NCBI GenBank assembly: GCA_030248195.1
Contig: JASAND010015686.1
Span: forward strand, 1 to 64,000
Direction: 5' to 3'
Length of the DNA stretch: 64,000 nt
Source: Trissonchulus latispiculum
Lineage: Eukaryota; Nematoda; Enoplea; Enoplida; Ironidae
A model generated the notes under the pieces. The model had not been told where the DNA came from and ran no database searches. It saw only the letters and a program-made list of their open reading frames with translations. Shown here in pieces: positions 18,848 through 29,129 of the stretch. The stretch's first letter is position 1, and each line of letters starts with the position of its first letter. Position numbers and translations under genes: made by a program.

Positions 18848-19981
18848 GGTGGTGATTCCTTTTGGGGCACAAATTGTTGGTTGGCGGCGCAAATTAGAAT
18901 GACATTTGGCGAAACTTTCCGAAATACGTTGTTTTAGCATTCTAACACCCTGCGCGCAATCACGGTTCAAAAATTCGAGATTTCCGATCAGGGCGGTTTT
19001 TCCCAATTTCTGAAAGTTTGGCAGCAGCTATGCAGTTATGACTATATTCATTTGAAAGATCTCGTTGAGCTTCACATGTTTGCTTTCTAGAGCAACTTTC
19101 TATCTTTTTCTAGCATGCGATATAGCCGATTTTCTTGTCTTGGCGTCGAAAACTTGTCATTTTGCAGAAATCAAATAATCCATCATTTCTTGAACTACAC
19201 AAGCCGTAAAATCAAACGAAGGGAGTCGATCTGAAGGTCTCACAGGGGCAAATTATCCGATGGATGATCGTATTCCAACAGCTATCCCGTAGGCTGCTAT
19301 CATGAAAAATGTAGTTTTTGCAAAAACACGACCAATTTTTTTCAAAGATTGTGGAGCATTCACCGTGCAACCTGGAGGGCTGCTACTTACCAAATGAGTT
19401 CTACACAAATATACCCAAGGACGTTTTTTAGTTGCCCCGATTACTGCTTTCTAGCTAAAGTAATCGCTTGACAAATTTGAAAAAATTAGCCAAAATACAG
19501 CTTACGCACACATTTCAGTTTATTTCTCCATAACGAAGAGCGATTTCACAATAATTAAAAAATCGTCCCCAGCTATTAGACGGGGGTATCGAATGATATA
19601 ACCGATGTCTCACGAAAAAATTTACTTGAGTCTGCAAAAAATCTGGAAAATTATACTTCGTCTAAAATGTGTTAAAAATACTTTAGACACGCAACATTGG
19701 TTTCATGGTATGCATTAAAAAGGTTCCGGTTATGGTACAGCATGGAGATGAAAACTAGAACAAAACTAAGGTCATTTTTTTAATTCCCCGACCCCAAAAC
19801 CCCCTAGATTAAGTTTTAGACACGCAAGTTTAGATACTTTAGACACGCAACATTGGTTTCATGGTATGCATTAAAAAGAAAAATGTCAAGCTGCATTTTG
19901 ATATGAAAGCGGCTTCTTAACTCCAAGTAATGAATGAGCTGTAATGGTGCAAAATTTATGTGACCAAAGGGAATCACCACC
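18848..19981. mobile_element. Complete TTAA-flanked element, family X
   Basis: Termini read TTAA-GGTGGTGATTCC and, in reverse complement, the same. Related copies lie at 12798-13683 and 39663-40618 with different outer flanks but always TTAA, so TTAA is the target site. Inside, 19726-19860 holds a piece of the flanking 130 bp monomer plus a local duplication. No coding capacity is seen. Confidence 0.75.
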
Positions 19982-19985
19982 TTAA

Positions 19986-20245
19986 GAAATAGAACAAAAC
20001 AAAGGTCATTTTCGAAATCCCCGACCCCGAAAACCCCCAGATAAAGTTTTTCGAGCAAAAATTGTCAATTTTGAAGTTTGACCTTGGGTCGGTCGAGGTT
20101 CCGGTTACGGCACAGCATGGAGATGAAAACATAGAACAAAACTAAGGTCATTTTTGAATTACCCGACCACTAAAACCACTTCGATAAAGTTGCCCCGACG
20201 AAAATGGACAATTTTGAAATTTGAGCTTGGGTCGACCGTGGTTCC
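19986..20245 (-). repeat. Inverted pair of the tandem 130 bp monomers
   Basis: Reverse-complement match to 12530-12793, carrying the same GACCCCGAAAACCCCC segments. Confidence 0.55.
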
Positions 20246-20471
20246 GGTCACCTCCTGCACAACCTCCCCCTAACTCCACAACCCCATAAACCTCCCCCCA
20301 AATTTCCTCAACAACCCAAAAACCTCCTCCCAATTTTCCTCCACAACCCAGAATATCTCCCCCCAGTTTTCCTCCACAACCCAATAAACCTCCCTCCAAT
20401 TTTCCTGCACAACCACCAACCCCCCCTCCCCCAATTATACACCATTTTAACATTATATATGATGAGTATTT

Positions 20472-20473
<2 letters not shown>

Positions 20474-20531
<58 letters not shown>

Positions 20532-20545
20532 GTATATATATATAC
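20474..20545. repeat. (TA)n microsatellite
   Basis: An almost pure TA run of about 54 bases, then TTGTG and a shorter run, at the outer edge of the right palindrome arm. The left edge has a short TA run at 12246-12260. Confidence 0.9.
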
Positions 20546-20602
20546 CTGTAAGGGGAAGTTGACAGACTAGCAAGTTATATGATTAGCATGTAAATTAGTC
20601 TG
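20533..20602 (+). repeat. Right copy of direct repeat flanking the palindrome
   Basis: Same-orientation match to 12246-12321. It is directly followed by the MITE at 20600. Confidence 0.7.
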
Positions 20603-21296
20603 GGTTGTCCTACATCTGGATTGTCCTAAACTTGCAGATTGGCTCTCTGTAGATGCACGTGTTAATTGCGCCCGCCTACTAGTGTTAGTAAAGCTACAGT
20701 ACGACGGCTCCCGTATACAATCTTAATAGCTGAATAAATCATTAAATCTTACACTCTAAAGGGTACGAATTTAATTAAATTTTAAAAATGCAGTATTGTC
20801 AATTTCAAATCCAGTAATTTATAACACTGTGAAACTTTTTAACTTCGAATTAGAGAATTTGCTTGAAAATTATATATTGTTTAGGAAACGGTCTCATTTA
20901 GGTGCCTTGGCAAGCAATGTTTAGTAATTGTTTTCAAAACAGTTAATAGCACCTTAAAGCTTCTAAAATTAAACTTTTTGGAATTTGCAGCAACAGAAGA
21001 ATTTGCTTAAAGCTTTTAATTTCCTTAGCAAGGGAAATTAAAGTTTCAAATTTAAGTAACCGCAACATTATTTGATTTTAACTGTTTATATAAAAATGAA
21101 AATAAAAAAACATCATTTTTCATGCAAAGACATAGAAATTTCCCTTAAATTCATTTTCAAAACAACTTTCTCTATAAACGGATCAAATTACCATTTTAAC
21201 ACTTCACAGTGACAATTGTCTTGATGTGTATTCTTATTTGCTACTACAGCAGCCAATCAAATTGTGTAGGGCAATCCAGATGTAGAACAACCCAGA
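20600..21296. mobile_element. MITE-like element with 27 bp inverted termini
   Basis: The start reads CTGGGTTGTCC then TACATCTGGATTGTCC. The end is the reverse complement with two substitutions. The interior of about 640 bases is AT-rich and non-coding. No clear target duplication is seen. Confidence 0.65.
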
Positions 21297-21423
21297 GCAA
21301 ACCGTCTGCCCATATATATACCTACTACAGCATCTTGACAGACTAAGCAAATCTGCGTGAAAGGAGGGGGGGCTGGAGCGGCGACTTGTTAGTCTGTCAA
21401 CCAATCTTTAGGCTGTCATTTCT

Positions 21424-21813
21424 GGGATCTTTTCCACAATCCCCCCTCAATACAACCTGGTTGGATTGGGGGTTATTGGATGATCCAAATGCGTTCATAT
21501 TTTGGGAAGGTGTTACCTAAGGCTCAGTAAATTCAAAAATCTAAAAAAATTTAAATTTTTTTAAATTCCAAATAATTTGAAATTTTTTAAAACTTTTCGG
21601 TGGAATCGATAATGCTGATCATTTTTCGTTTTTGCACCAACATCTGAAAATGCTTCCTGCGATCTCTACAGCGGTTCTAATTGTAAAGATCAAACGAATA
21701 CGCCGTCTGTATACAGCAGTAATCTTCCCTACCAAAATACAAACAGATGTAGATCACCCAATAACCTCCAATCCAATCAGTTTGTTTTGAGGGGGGATTG
21801 TGGAAAAGATCCC
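21424..21813. mobile_element. 390 bp MITE with about 60 bp inverted termini
   Basis: Termini start GGGATCTTTTCCACAATCC and are nearly identical over about 60 bases. ATTTCT stands on both sides (21418-21423 and 21814-21819), a probable 6 bp target duplication. The interior is non-coding. Confidence 0.8.
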
Positions 21814-22408
21814 ATTTCTGTTAGTCTGTCAAGCCTGCATTTTTCTGAGCACAACTTCAAAGAAACAGTGCCGCTTTTTACCTACTGACAGGCTAGTGCG
21901 ATACGCACCAAATGGTCGCCAAAAATTGAGGCTGTATTCAAAGCCGCAACGGCGTATGTTTTAAGTTATTTAGTTAGTAAGCTCTGTCACTTATCAGGCA
22001 CCTTCGCAGTACGAGTCGAAGTTCAAAAACGAACGTGAACAAAATATTGGTTGTAATCACGCTTACAATAATAAAGAAGGATAAGTACAAGCCCAAGATC
22101 TGTTCATTTGAATTGTAATAAATGACTGCATTCCATATTCAACAACAGCTAGTCAACTTAAATTACCATATTACTAAATGTTAACATACAACTTGTTAAG
22201 CAAATTTACTAAATGTAACTTATACGAACAGCAAACCCTTTGTTTCTGCGCTTGCCCCCTTCAAATTATTTCCAAAACTTGATGGAAAAATTAAAATTTC
22301 TGAACAAACACCCCCGCATTTAGCTTCCAAGGACAAGTTCTAGCTTAGGCTACAATCACTCAATCCAATTTGTATCTCTGTTGCAAATATATGTCCCGTT
22401 TATTTCAG

Positions 22409-22532
22409 ACTTGTTATATGTCCTGTTATCAACAAGCGACTGTGAGAACTTGCAACTGTTTTGATGCCAGAATCCAGGTCGTTGATTCACTGAAGGAACA
22501 CTATGAACCATGCTTGTCAAATGTGTCAAGAT
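22409..22532 (+). CDS. DEG/ENaC-type sodium channel, exon in the cysteine-rich extracellular domain
   Basis: Bordered by TTTATTTCAG and GTAAGAAA. The reading starts TCYMSCYQQATVRTCNC, which keeps the exact C-x3-C-x8-C-x-C spacing of the DEG/ENaC/ASIC extracellular signature. It ends in phase 1, and joining to 22905 makes a Trp codon. These proteins are trimeric, amiloride-sensitive cation channels in the plasma membrane with two transmembrane segments. Upstream exons, with the first transmembrane segment, were not found between 20,600 and 22,400. Confidence 0.75.
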
Positions 22533-22904
22533 GTAAGAAAACCGAGAGCTGAAAACTGCGATCTTTGTGTCGACAGGAAACAATTAATTTGTCTAGTGAT
22601 AATGGTTGACCACACTAAGGATTAAATCTAAAAGTTTCCCTGACAAATACAGAGACAAATAGTGTCTTCCAAATCTGGAATAAAAAGCTATAATAAAAGA
22701 ATACAATCACCAAAAATCGTAGAATTTGAGTGCCTTAGAAACAGTTTGGAACCATTTACCTTTAATTTAAAGCTTTTAAGGTCCTTAGGATTCGATGATC
22801 AAAATTATATATAATGTACTCATATTATAGCATTAAGACAAATAGATATGGCTAAGTTTTAACGTGACATCTGTATACAACCCATTCGTTTCATCTTTGA
22901 ACAG

Positions 22905-22989
22905 GGAACTGTGTTTGGAACGAAGTTGGATCCTACTATGATAATTCAGCTGTCTGGTACAAGAAGTGCAGATGCCCCACACCTTGCAA
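22905..22989 (+). CDS. DEG/ENaC-type sodium channel, next exon
   Basis: Bordered by CTTTGAACAG and GTAAATAG, 85 bases, with phases fitting both neighbours (1 in, 2 out). It encodes a Cys-rich piece ending YKKCRCPTPC. The C-x-C-P-x-P-C motif is the second half of the DEG/ENaC cysteine-rich domain. The reading has no stop when spliced; without splicing it would stop at once after the donor, which supports the intron. Confidence 0.75.
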
Positions 22990-23005
22990 GTAAATAGCCT
23001 GCGAA

Positions 23006-23031
23006 TAGTCTACGTCTACGTCTACGTCTAC
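23006..23031 (+). repeat. (TACGTC)n short tandem repeat
   Basis: Four CTACGT units in the intron after the second DEG/ENaC exon. Confidence 0.85.
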
Positions 23032-23264
23032 GTGAACACTATTCCAGGTCAAAGACTTTATACGAGCACAACTTTACAGTTTTAGTTAAATTTATATATA
23101 TACCTTCATGAAAATTGAATCAACATAACGATTTCACACGAAAGTAGCTGGAATCAGTCGCCAGTTTGAAAATTTCTTTTTACTGCGTAACTCGTGATAA
23201 AGTACGATTGTCAAGTTCCTCGAATGCTATGTTCCAAATCATACTAATCATAATCATTTTTCAG

Positions 23265-23313
23265 CCAAGAATACTTTGAAATATTTCAAACTACAGTTCA
23301 CAGAATTGATAAG
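23265..23313 (+). CDS. DEG/ENaC-type sodium channel, third exon
   Basis: Bordered by CATTTTTCAG and GTAATTTG, 49 bases. The first base completes an Asn codon and the rest reads QEYFEIFQTTVHRIDK, following the CPTPC motif as expected for the family. It ends in phase 0. A 14-base microexon at 23473-23486 (TTCTGTTTCAG before, GTAAATTG after) is possible. Downstream exons with the pore and second transmembrane segment were not found. The next 3.4 kb is a nest of fold-back elements. Confidence 0.65.
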
Positions 23314-23710
23314 GTAATTTGAATGTTAATATGATAATTCGTTCAAAATGTCAATGTAACTTTAATAAAATCATCTAAGTGTTTTATTCATGATGTAATT
23401 AATTTGGTGTTATAGCTTTCTAATTTATCTGCATCTGAATGATTACGTCATGCAAATGTTATTCTGTTTCAGAATAAAGAAAACAGGTAAATTGAGACTT
23501 GTCTTGACTCCAGAAACTGAGCCGTCATGTCCATACTTAGCAACATACTGCGTATATGTGTAGTAGTAATTTCTGTATTCAGTAAATACTGTATTTACTG
23601 GCCAATTTCAGTAAATACGGCATTTACTATAGTACGACCAAAAAATGTGTGTACAAACTTTGTCCGTTTATAGCAGATTAGTCTTTGGAGTAAACCCCAA
23701 CAATGTATAT

Positions 23711-24722
23711 ATTTTTAGAATCCTCAGAAACTCTAGATTTCGAAATTCGAAAATCCGGAATTCCGGGTTTCATTCACGGAAAATCTAAAATTTTTAGTTT
23801 CTCGCCTAATTTTTGTCGCAATCAAAATTTTGTTTTCACGATCGACTAAAGCTGGTGCCGCTGCACATTTTTGCCCTTACAAGTTTTTCACGAAAATGCA
23901 CTCAATTCCCGGAATTGCGGGTTTTCAAATTTTCCGGATTTTAAAAATTTTCTCCAATACCCACAGGATGGGTATCATTCGAAAGCTCTTATCGAGTTGA
24001 ACAACTTTTGTAATAGAATGAACTCTTGAATATGCACTCAATTCACGGAATTCGAGAAAACCGGATTTTCTGCTTTTTAAAAGTTTTATCCAATACCCCA
24101 CGATATGGGTATCATTCGAAAGCTCTTGGTGAGCTGAACAAATCTGGTAATAGTACCAACTCACAGAAATGATCCCAGTTTTCGGAATTCGCGAAAAGCC
24201 TTCAAGCTAAAGTGAAATCCGGAATTCGTAATTTTTAGAAATTCTGATTCGTAATTCGTGCATTTTTAGACATTGGTTCTATTACAAGATTTGTTCAGCT
24301 CACCAAGAGCTGTTAAATGATACCCATATTGTGGGTTATTGGATAAAATTTTAAAATGCGGAAAATCCGGTTTTCTCGTATTCCGGGAGTTGAGTGCATT
24401 TTCAAGAGTTCGTTCTATTATAAAAGTTGTTCAGCTCGATAAGAGCTTTCGAATGACACCCATCTTGTGGATATTGGAGAAAATTTTAAAATCCGGATAT
24501 TTTGAAACCCCGGAAGTGCGGAAATTGGGTGCATTTTCCTGAAAAACTTGTAGAGGCAAAAATGTGCAGCGGGACCAGCTCTATTCGGTCGTGAAAACGA
24601 AATTTTGATTGCGACAAAAATTTGGCGAGAAACTAAAAATTTTCGATTTTCCGTGAATGAAACCCGGAATTCCGGATTTTTCCGGGTTTTGGAATCTAGA
24701 GTTCCTGAGGATTCTAAAAATT
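23711..24722. mobile_element. Fold-back element E3 inserted in the left arm of E2
   Basis: The 1,012 bp element starts ATTTTTAGAATCCTCAG and ends in the inverted form. TATAT flanks both sides (23706-23710, 24723-24727). The right arm of E2 keeps the uninterrupted site near 26017-26024. The arms are about 480 bases and repeat motifs like GGAATTCCGG and ATGGGTATCATTCGAAAGC. Open frames here are arm-encoded and not genes. Confidence 0.8.
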
Positions 24723-25034
24723 TATATGTCGAAGCCTAGTAGTCAAATTGGTCATTTAGTTAAATGGCTAAACATTTTAGCCGTTTAGTCAAATGGCTAT
24801 CCCATTTGTAAAACGCAGCGTGTTTGACTACTTGGCCAAAAGACTCGCAATATTTAGCCATTTAGTAAAATGGCTACAGTGTTTTAGCCATTGAGTTAAA
24901 TGGCCAGCAGCTCGTAGCCCAGTTGTAAAACGACAGTTGACGACTATTTATTGACTATCATACTTTAGTGACTACTTCCTACTTCACTAATTCAAATACA
25001 TATCAAATCAAATACATTCAAGTCATGCATTAAC

Positions 25035-25385
25035 ATAGAGTCGAATCCTGGGGGGAGCTTGCACCTCAAGAATAAATTTGTGAAATCTTTCGAATGATTA
25101 ACGCTAATTTCATTAAAATTTGCGACTTTTAATTAAAATTAAAATTTGCAACAAAATCTTCAATTTGTCGAAAAATTTCAAAATTTCTAGATTTACATGA
25201 AAAATTAGAAATTTTAGTGCAGCATTGCAGCCGGAAATTTTTTAAAATTCAAGTGTAAAAACTTAATTTTTTCTTACACCTTGGCCATTATTTCGTTACC
25301 ACCCCTTGTCCCCGATGGCGGTAGGGCTTGTACCTTGTTCGGGTGGAGCGGTTGGACCCTCCCAGAACCTCCCACGTTCAATATA
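25035..25385 (+). repeat. Dispersed repeat family S, copy 1
   Basis: Starts near GAATCCTGGGGGGAGCTTG and ends near GGCGGTAGGGCTTG and a GGGTGGAG piece. It matches 41095-41475 in the same orientation over about 350 bases. It lies in the unpaired centre of E2. No tail or clear ends were found, so it may be a SINE or a fragment of a larger element. Confidence 0.5.
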
Positions 25386-25415
25386 TGATTAAAAATATGA
25401 TTCTATGATTCAAAT

Positions 25416-25731
25416 ATAATATAACTTAACATTATTGAAATGTAAGGTAGCCTCGACTTTTCAGTTTTTTGCATATAATATCAAGGTATGCATGGATAGT
25501 TTTGAATAAAAAATTTTAAATTTAAAGGCTTAAAAAGGCTTTTAAATAATTTTTTGAAGATTAAGATTTGACTTATATACTTGATGCTAAAATCGTGTCA
25601 AGTTTTAAATCTTCAAAAATTAAAAAATTCTTTTATTTTTTAAAACTGTCCATGCATTCCTGAATATTACTTACAAAAAACTGAAAAGAAAGTAGACGCT
25701 ACCTTGCATTTCAATAATATTAAGTTATATG
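25416..25731. repeat. Hairpin E5 in the centre of E2
   Basis: ATAACTTAACATTATTGAAATG and its inverted copy open and close the segment. The arms are about 130 bases and AT-rich, and pair around 25570. Confidence 0.65.
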
Positions 25732-26969
25732 CATTTATTTTAAACTAGTGAAGTAGAGAAGTAGAAAGTAGTGCCTAAAGCATGATCGTCAATAAATAGT
25801 CGTCAACTGTCATTTTACAACTAGGCTACGAGCTGCTGGCCATTTAACTAAATGGCTAAAACACTGTAGCCATTTAACTAAATGGCTAAAATATTGCGAG
25901 TCTTTTGGCCAAATGGTCAAACACGCTGCGTTTTACAACTGGGCTAGCCATTTGACTAAATGGCTAAATGTTTAGCCATTTAACTAAATGGCCAATTTGA
26001 CTACTAGGCTTCGACATATACATTGTTGGGGTTTACTCCAAAGGCTAATCTGCTATAAACGGACAATTTTTGTACACACATTTTTAGTCGTACTATAGTA
26101 AGAATAGTGTTTTCTTTAAACTTCCTATCTTTACGCGTAAATAACATTATCACTGAAACTGGTTCAGTAAATACTGTATTTTCCAGTAAACTCTGTGTTT
26201 TGTTTTTAACGCCTTTGTCTTTGTGTGTGGCTAGGGATACAAAGTACATGCAGACGTGTATAACTAAAGCCAAGAGACAGGTCATACATTATTACAATAT
26301 CCACAAAGGGGGTGCATGGCGATAAACTCCAGTCGTTAAAATACTAGTTACAAAATTAAGAAAAATTTAAAATTTTTTGCATTTTTGTAATCAGCAGTCC
26401 GAAAACCTGCCCCTGCCAAATTTCAACTCCGTCAAATTGTGCTTCTTCGGTACTTCTTCGGAGCTGTGGGGGGAGATAATGGGAAATACCCATTTAAAAA
26501 ACGAATAGCGGTTTAAAACTTTAAGTAAACTTATTTTGTATCTTAAATTCTGTATAATACAGAATTTATTAGAAACTACAGAAAATGCACGTGTATAATA
26601 ATGTATCTGTTTTGGTTTTAAAAACTGTGTTAAAAATTAAAACAATTTCTTTGATTTTGTAAACCAATATTTTTAACGTATTGAGTTTATCTTCATGCAC
26701 TCCTTTGCACATATTGTGATAGTGTATGACATATGTTTTGGTTTTAGATATAACGTCACCTAGCCACACACAAAGACAAAGGCGTTTAAGGCAAAATACA
26801 GAATTTACTAGAAAATACAGTATTTACTGGACGAGTTTCAGTAAAAATGGTATTTACGTGTGGAGATAGGAAGTTTAAAGAAAATACCATTCGTACTAGT
26901 AAATACCGTATTTACTGAAAGCGGCCAGTAGATACAGTATTTACTGAATTCAGAAATACTACGACATAT

Positions 26970-27540
26970 GGATTATTTTTGCTAGAATTGCCATTCGTAT
27001 TTCAGTACTTATGTGGACAATGTGACATACGATTGTTTTGAGAAAGGGGTTACTGACAGTTGCAGTGCAAAAAACAAAAGTACTGCTCGCTAGTACGCAA
27101 AAATTCCTTGGTAACGTTATCGCACATTGGTGCAGTTCTTTCTGCGAGGTTCGGCTTTAATAATTGTTGGTTTTCTGTTAAATGTTAAGTTTAGTAGAGT
27201 TCGTTTATTATTAAGATTATCTACAGTTTATGTTACTACATTCGACAATATCAGTTTCTGTCTTATTTTCTGAGTTACATTTTTGTTACGTTATTAAACT
27301 CTACTTTGCATCCAGTTTTCATTCCTCATTTCTGTGGTCGCAGTCACCACAATTAAATGCTAAAAATGTCTAGACTTTGAAATCTAATTACATATATGAA
27401 ATTCCACACAATAGTTCGGACATTGTGTTATATATCTGGAAAGTGGTTAATTTATTGTAGAAAAGAAACACACGTGGCAGTATACCTTCCGCAATCTAGC
27501 TTCCTATACTTCGAAGAAAATCTAAATTATAAGGTAATAT
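26970..27540. other. No supported gene
   Basis: AT-rich sequence between the fold-back nest and the duplicated segment. Only very short frames are present, and no terminal repeats were seen. Confidence 0.5.
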
Positions 27541-28184
27541 AGCATTAATAAATGCTCCGTTCAATATAGCACGATTTTCTAACATTATGATTAATCCTAA
27601 GTTGGTACTGCGGGTCTTGCTGGATTACCTCCCCACCGCTCTAAACTCCTTAGAACTAGACCAAACTGGGTGAAATTTGGTAATCGACCACGCTGAGAAC
27701 AAATATCGCATTTTTTTCATTTTACAAAGTTTATTTTTTTGATTCGTAAGGGGGGACAAGGGAAACCAAAGACGTTTTGTCTTCAATTTGGCTGAGGTAG
27801 CAGAACACAAATCTCACGTCCGCTTTCGCAGTCCACAAATCTTTCCACGACAAATATTCTCTGGCTCCAACGCAGGGTGTGCCCCAGATGTGTGGTAATG
27901 AAAATTTAGAAAGGTTAATGTATAAACACTTAACGGTGGTTTTCTAACTATCCGGCTATCCATACTGATTACAGTGACTTATTACTTTCCTTCGGGGGTA
28001 TACCATGGCTCATAATATGCAATTAGTTTTTATAATCTGGTAATCTAGTTTTGTAATTTGTAACCTTAGTAGATATATTGTTAACAACACTGCAAACATT
28101 GTAATTTTAACGTGTCTGGGAGAAGCAAAACATTATAATTGCAACATTTTGCTTGTAATTCCAGGCAATGCAGCTATTCTCAAA

Positions 28185-28249
28185 TTGTGGAGGTGTGATT
28201 GGTATACTCTCAGGGGCATCGGTTATTACCGTCTGTGAAATGATCGCAG
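28185..28249 (-). CDS. Exon of unknown minus-strand gene, copy A
   Basis: The reading AIISQTVITDAPESIPITPP is shared with 38942-39006. Nearly all differences between the copies fall at third codon positions, while only two residues change. An acceptor ending TAG precedes both at the same point. In copy A the frame continues past the shared part to 28107. The amino acid conservation argues for a real coding exon; the protein family is unknown. Confidence 0.5.
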
Positions 28250-28486
28250 CTATATCTTTTAGACTCAACACATACTTGAAAATACAGCGAAGATTTAACA
28301 TTTTGAGGTGATAATTACTAACACCATATCTTGTAAATAGCGGTTTATGCAAAGAGGCTTGTCGTAGTAAACTTTTGTGTCGGTTTGAATCATGTAGTTG
28401 AGGGACTTTGCTATATCTTAGAAGACGAAAATAACAAACATATAATGTTTTAGTAGTGATTGAATCCGCTTTTGTATTCATTAGTG

Positions 28487-29129
28487 CAAGAGTTTATAAC
28501 ACCAAGAGTAAGACAATCAGGTCTTCCTAGTAGAATAAGCTTGCAAGATGCTCGAAACATTAATTCCGAAATCTCGGGGGGGGGGGGCGTCTCAGCACGC
28601 AAGCATACAACGCTGAAATTTTTAAAAACGGGTGTTTTCGACAAATTAAATATTATAACTAAAGCTAGGAATATCATACAGCAATAATTTTTATATCATT
28701 ATATTGCGAAGAACGAGATCTTTTTAACGATATAAAAATTATATAGTTCGGTTTAGGTAATCTCTTAACGAAACCGGCAATAAAGCATCCTTGCCACGAC
28801 AATTCTGGGAATTTCGTCATTTCTTAGAATTGCCTTACGTTGTTGCTGAATTTATGAGGGATTACCTAAACCAACTATATAATTTTGTATAGTTAAAAAG
28901 ATTTCGTTCTACGCAACAAGAATGATATAAAAATTATTGCTGTACGATTTTCCTAGCTCATGCTATAGTATTTAAATTGGCGAAAACGCCCGTTTGTGAA
29001 AAATATCAGCGTAGCATGTTTACACGCTGAGAAGCCCCCTGAGATTTCGGCCTTAGTGTTTCGAGCATCTTGCAAGCTTATTCTACTAGGAAGAGCTGAG
29101 TGTCTTACTCCTCCTATTATAAACTCTTG
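28487..29129. mobile_element. Fold-back element with CAAGAGT termini and 7 bp target duplication
   Basis: Arms of about 300 bases start CAAGAGTTTATAA. ATTAGTG stands on both sides (28480-28486 and 29130-29136). Copy B of the segmental duplication lacks the element at the matching place (about 39245). The element at 60177-60594 has the same CAAGAGT start and a 7 bp duplication, so they are probably one superfamily. Confidence 0.8.

Larger units (their letters stand above)
17090..20455. repeat. Right arm of the large palindrome
   Basis: It matches 12360-14675 in reverse complement. It contains two TTAA-bounded elements back to back (17631-18843 and 18848-19981) where the left arm has only a truncated copy of the second. 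The outer end has purine/pyrimidine-biased sequence (20240-20435) that pairs with 12370-12530. Confidence 0.75.
23633..26100. mobile_element. Fold-back element E2 inserted in E1
   Basis: Arms start GTACGACC and end GTCGTAC, with TATA on both outer sides. The arms contain many copies of TTTAGCCATTTAACTAAATGG. The left arm is 23633-23710 continuing at 24728-25015, because E3 splits it; the right arm is 25750-26100. The centre holds a dispersed repeat (25035-25385) and a smaller hairpin (25416-25731). Confidence 0.7.
23555..26970. mobile_element. Outer fold-back element E1 of a nested set
   Basis: The left arm (23555-23632, then 26101-26290) and right arm (26630-26970) are reverse complements. 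They are rich in the palindromic CAGTAAATACTGTATTTACTG. The left arm is split by element E2. The unpaired centre is about 26,300-26,620. The interior has no supported gene. Confidence 0.7.

Noticed and set aside
23925..24542. Similar open frames on opposite strands suggesting a protein family
   Set aside because: They are the two inverted arms of fold-back element E3; the similarity comes from the hairpin.
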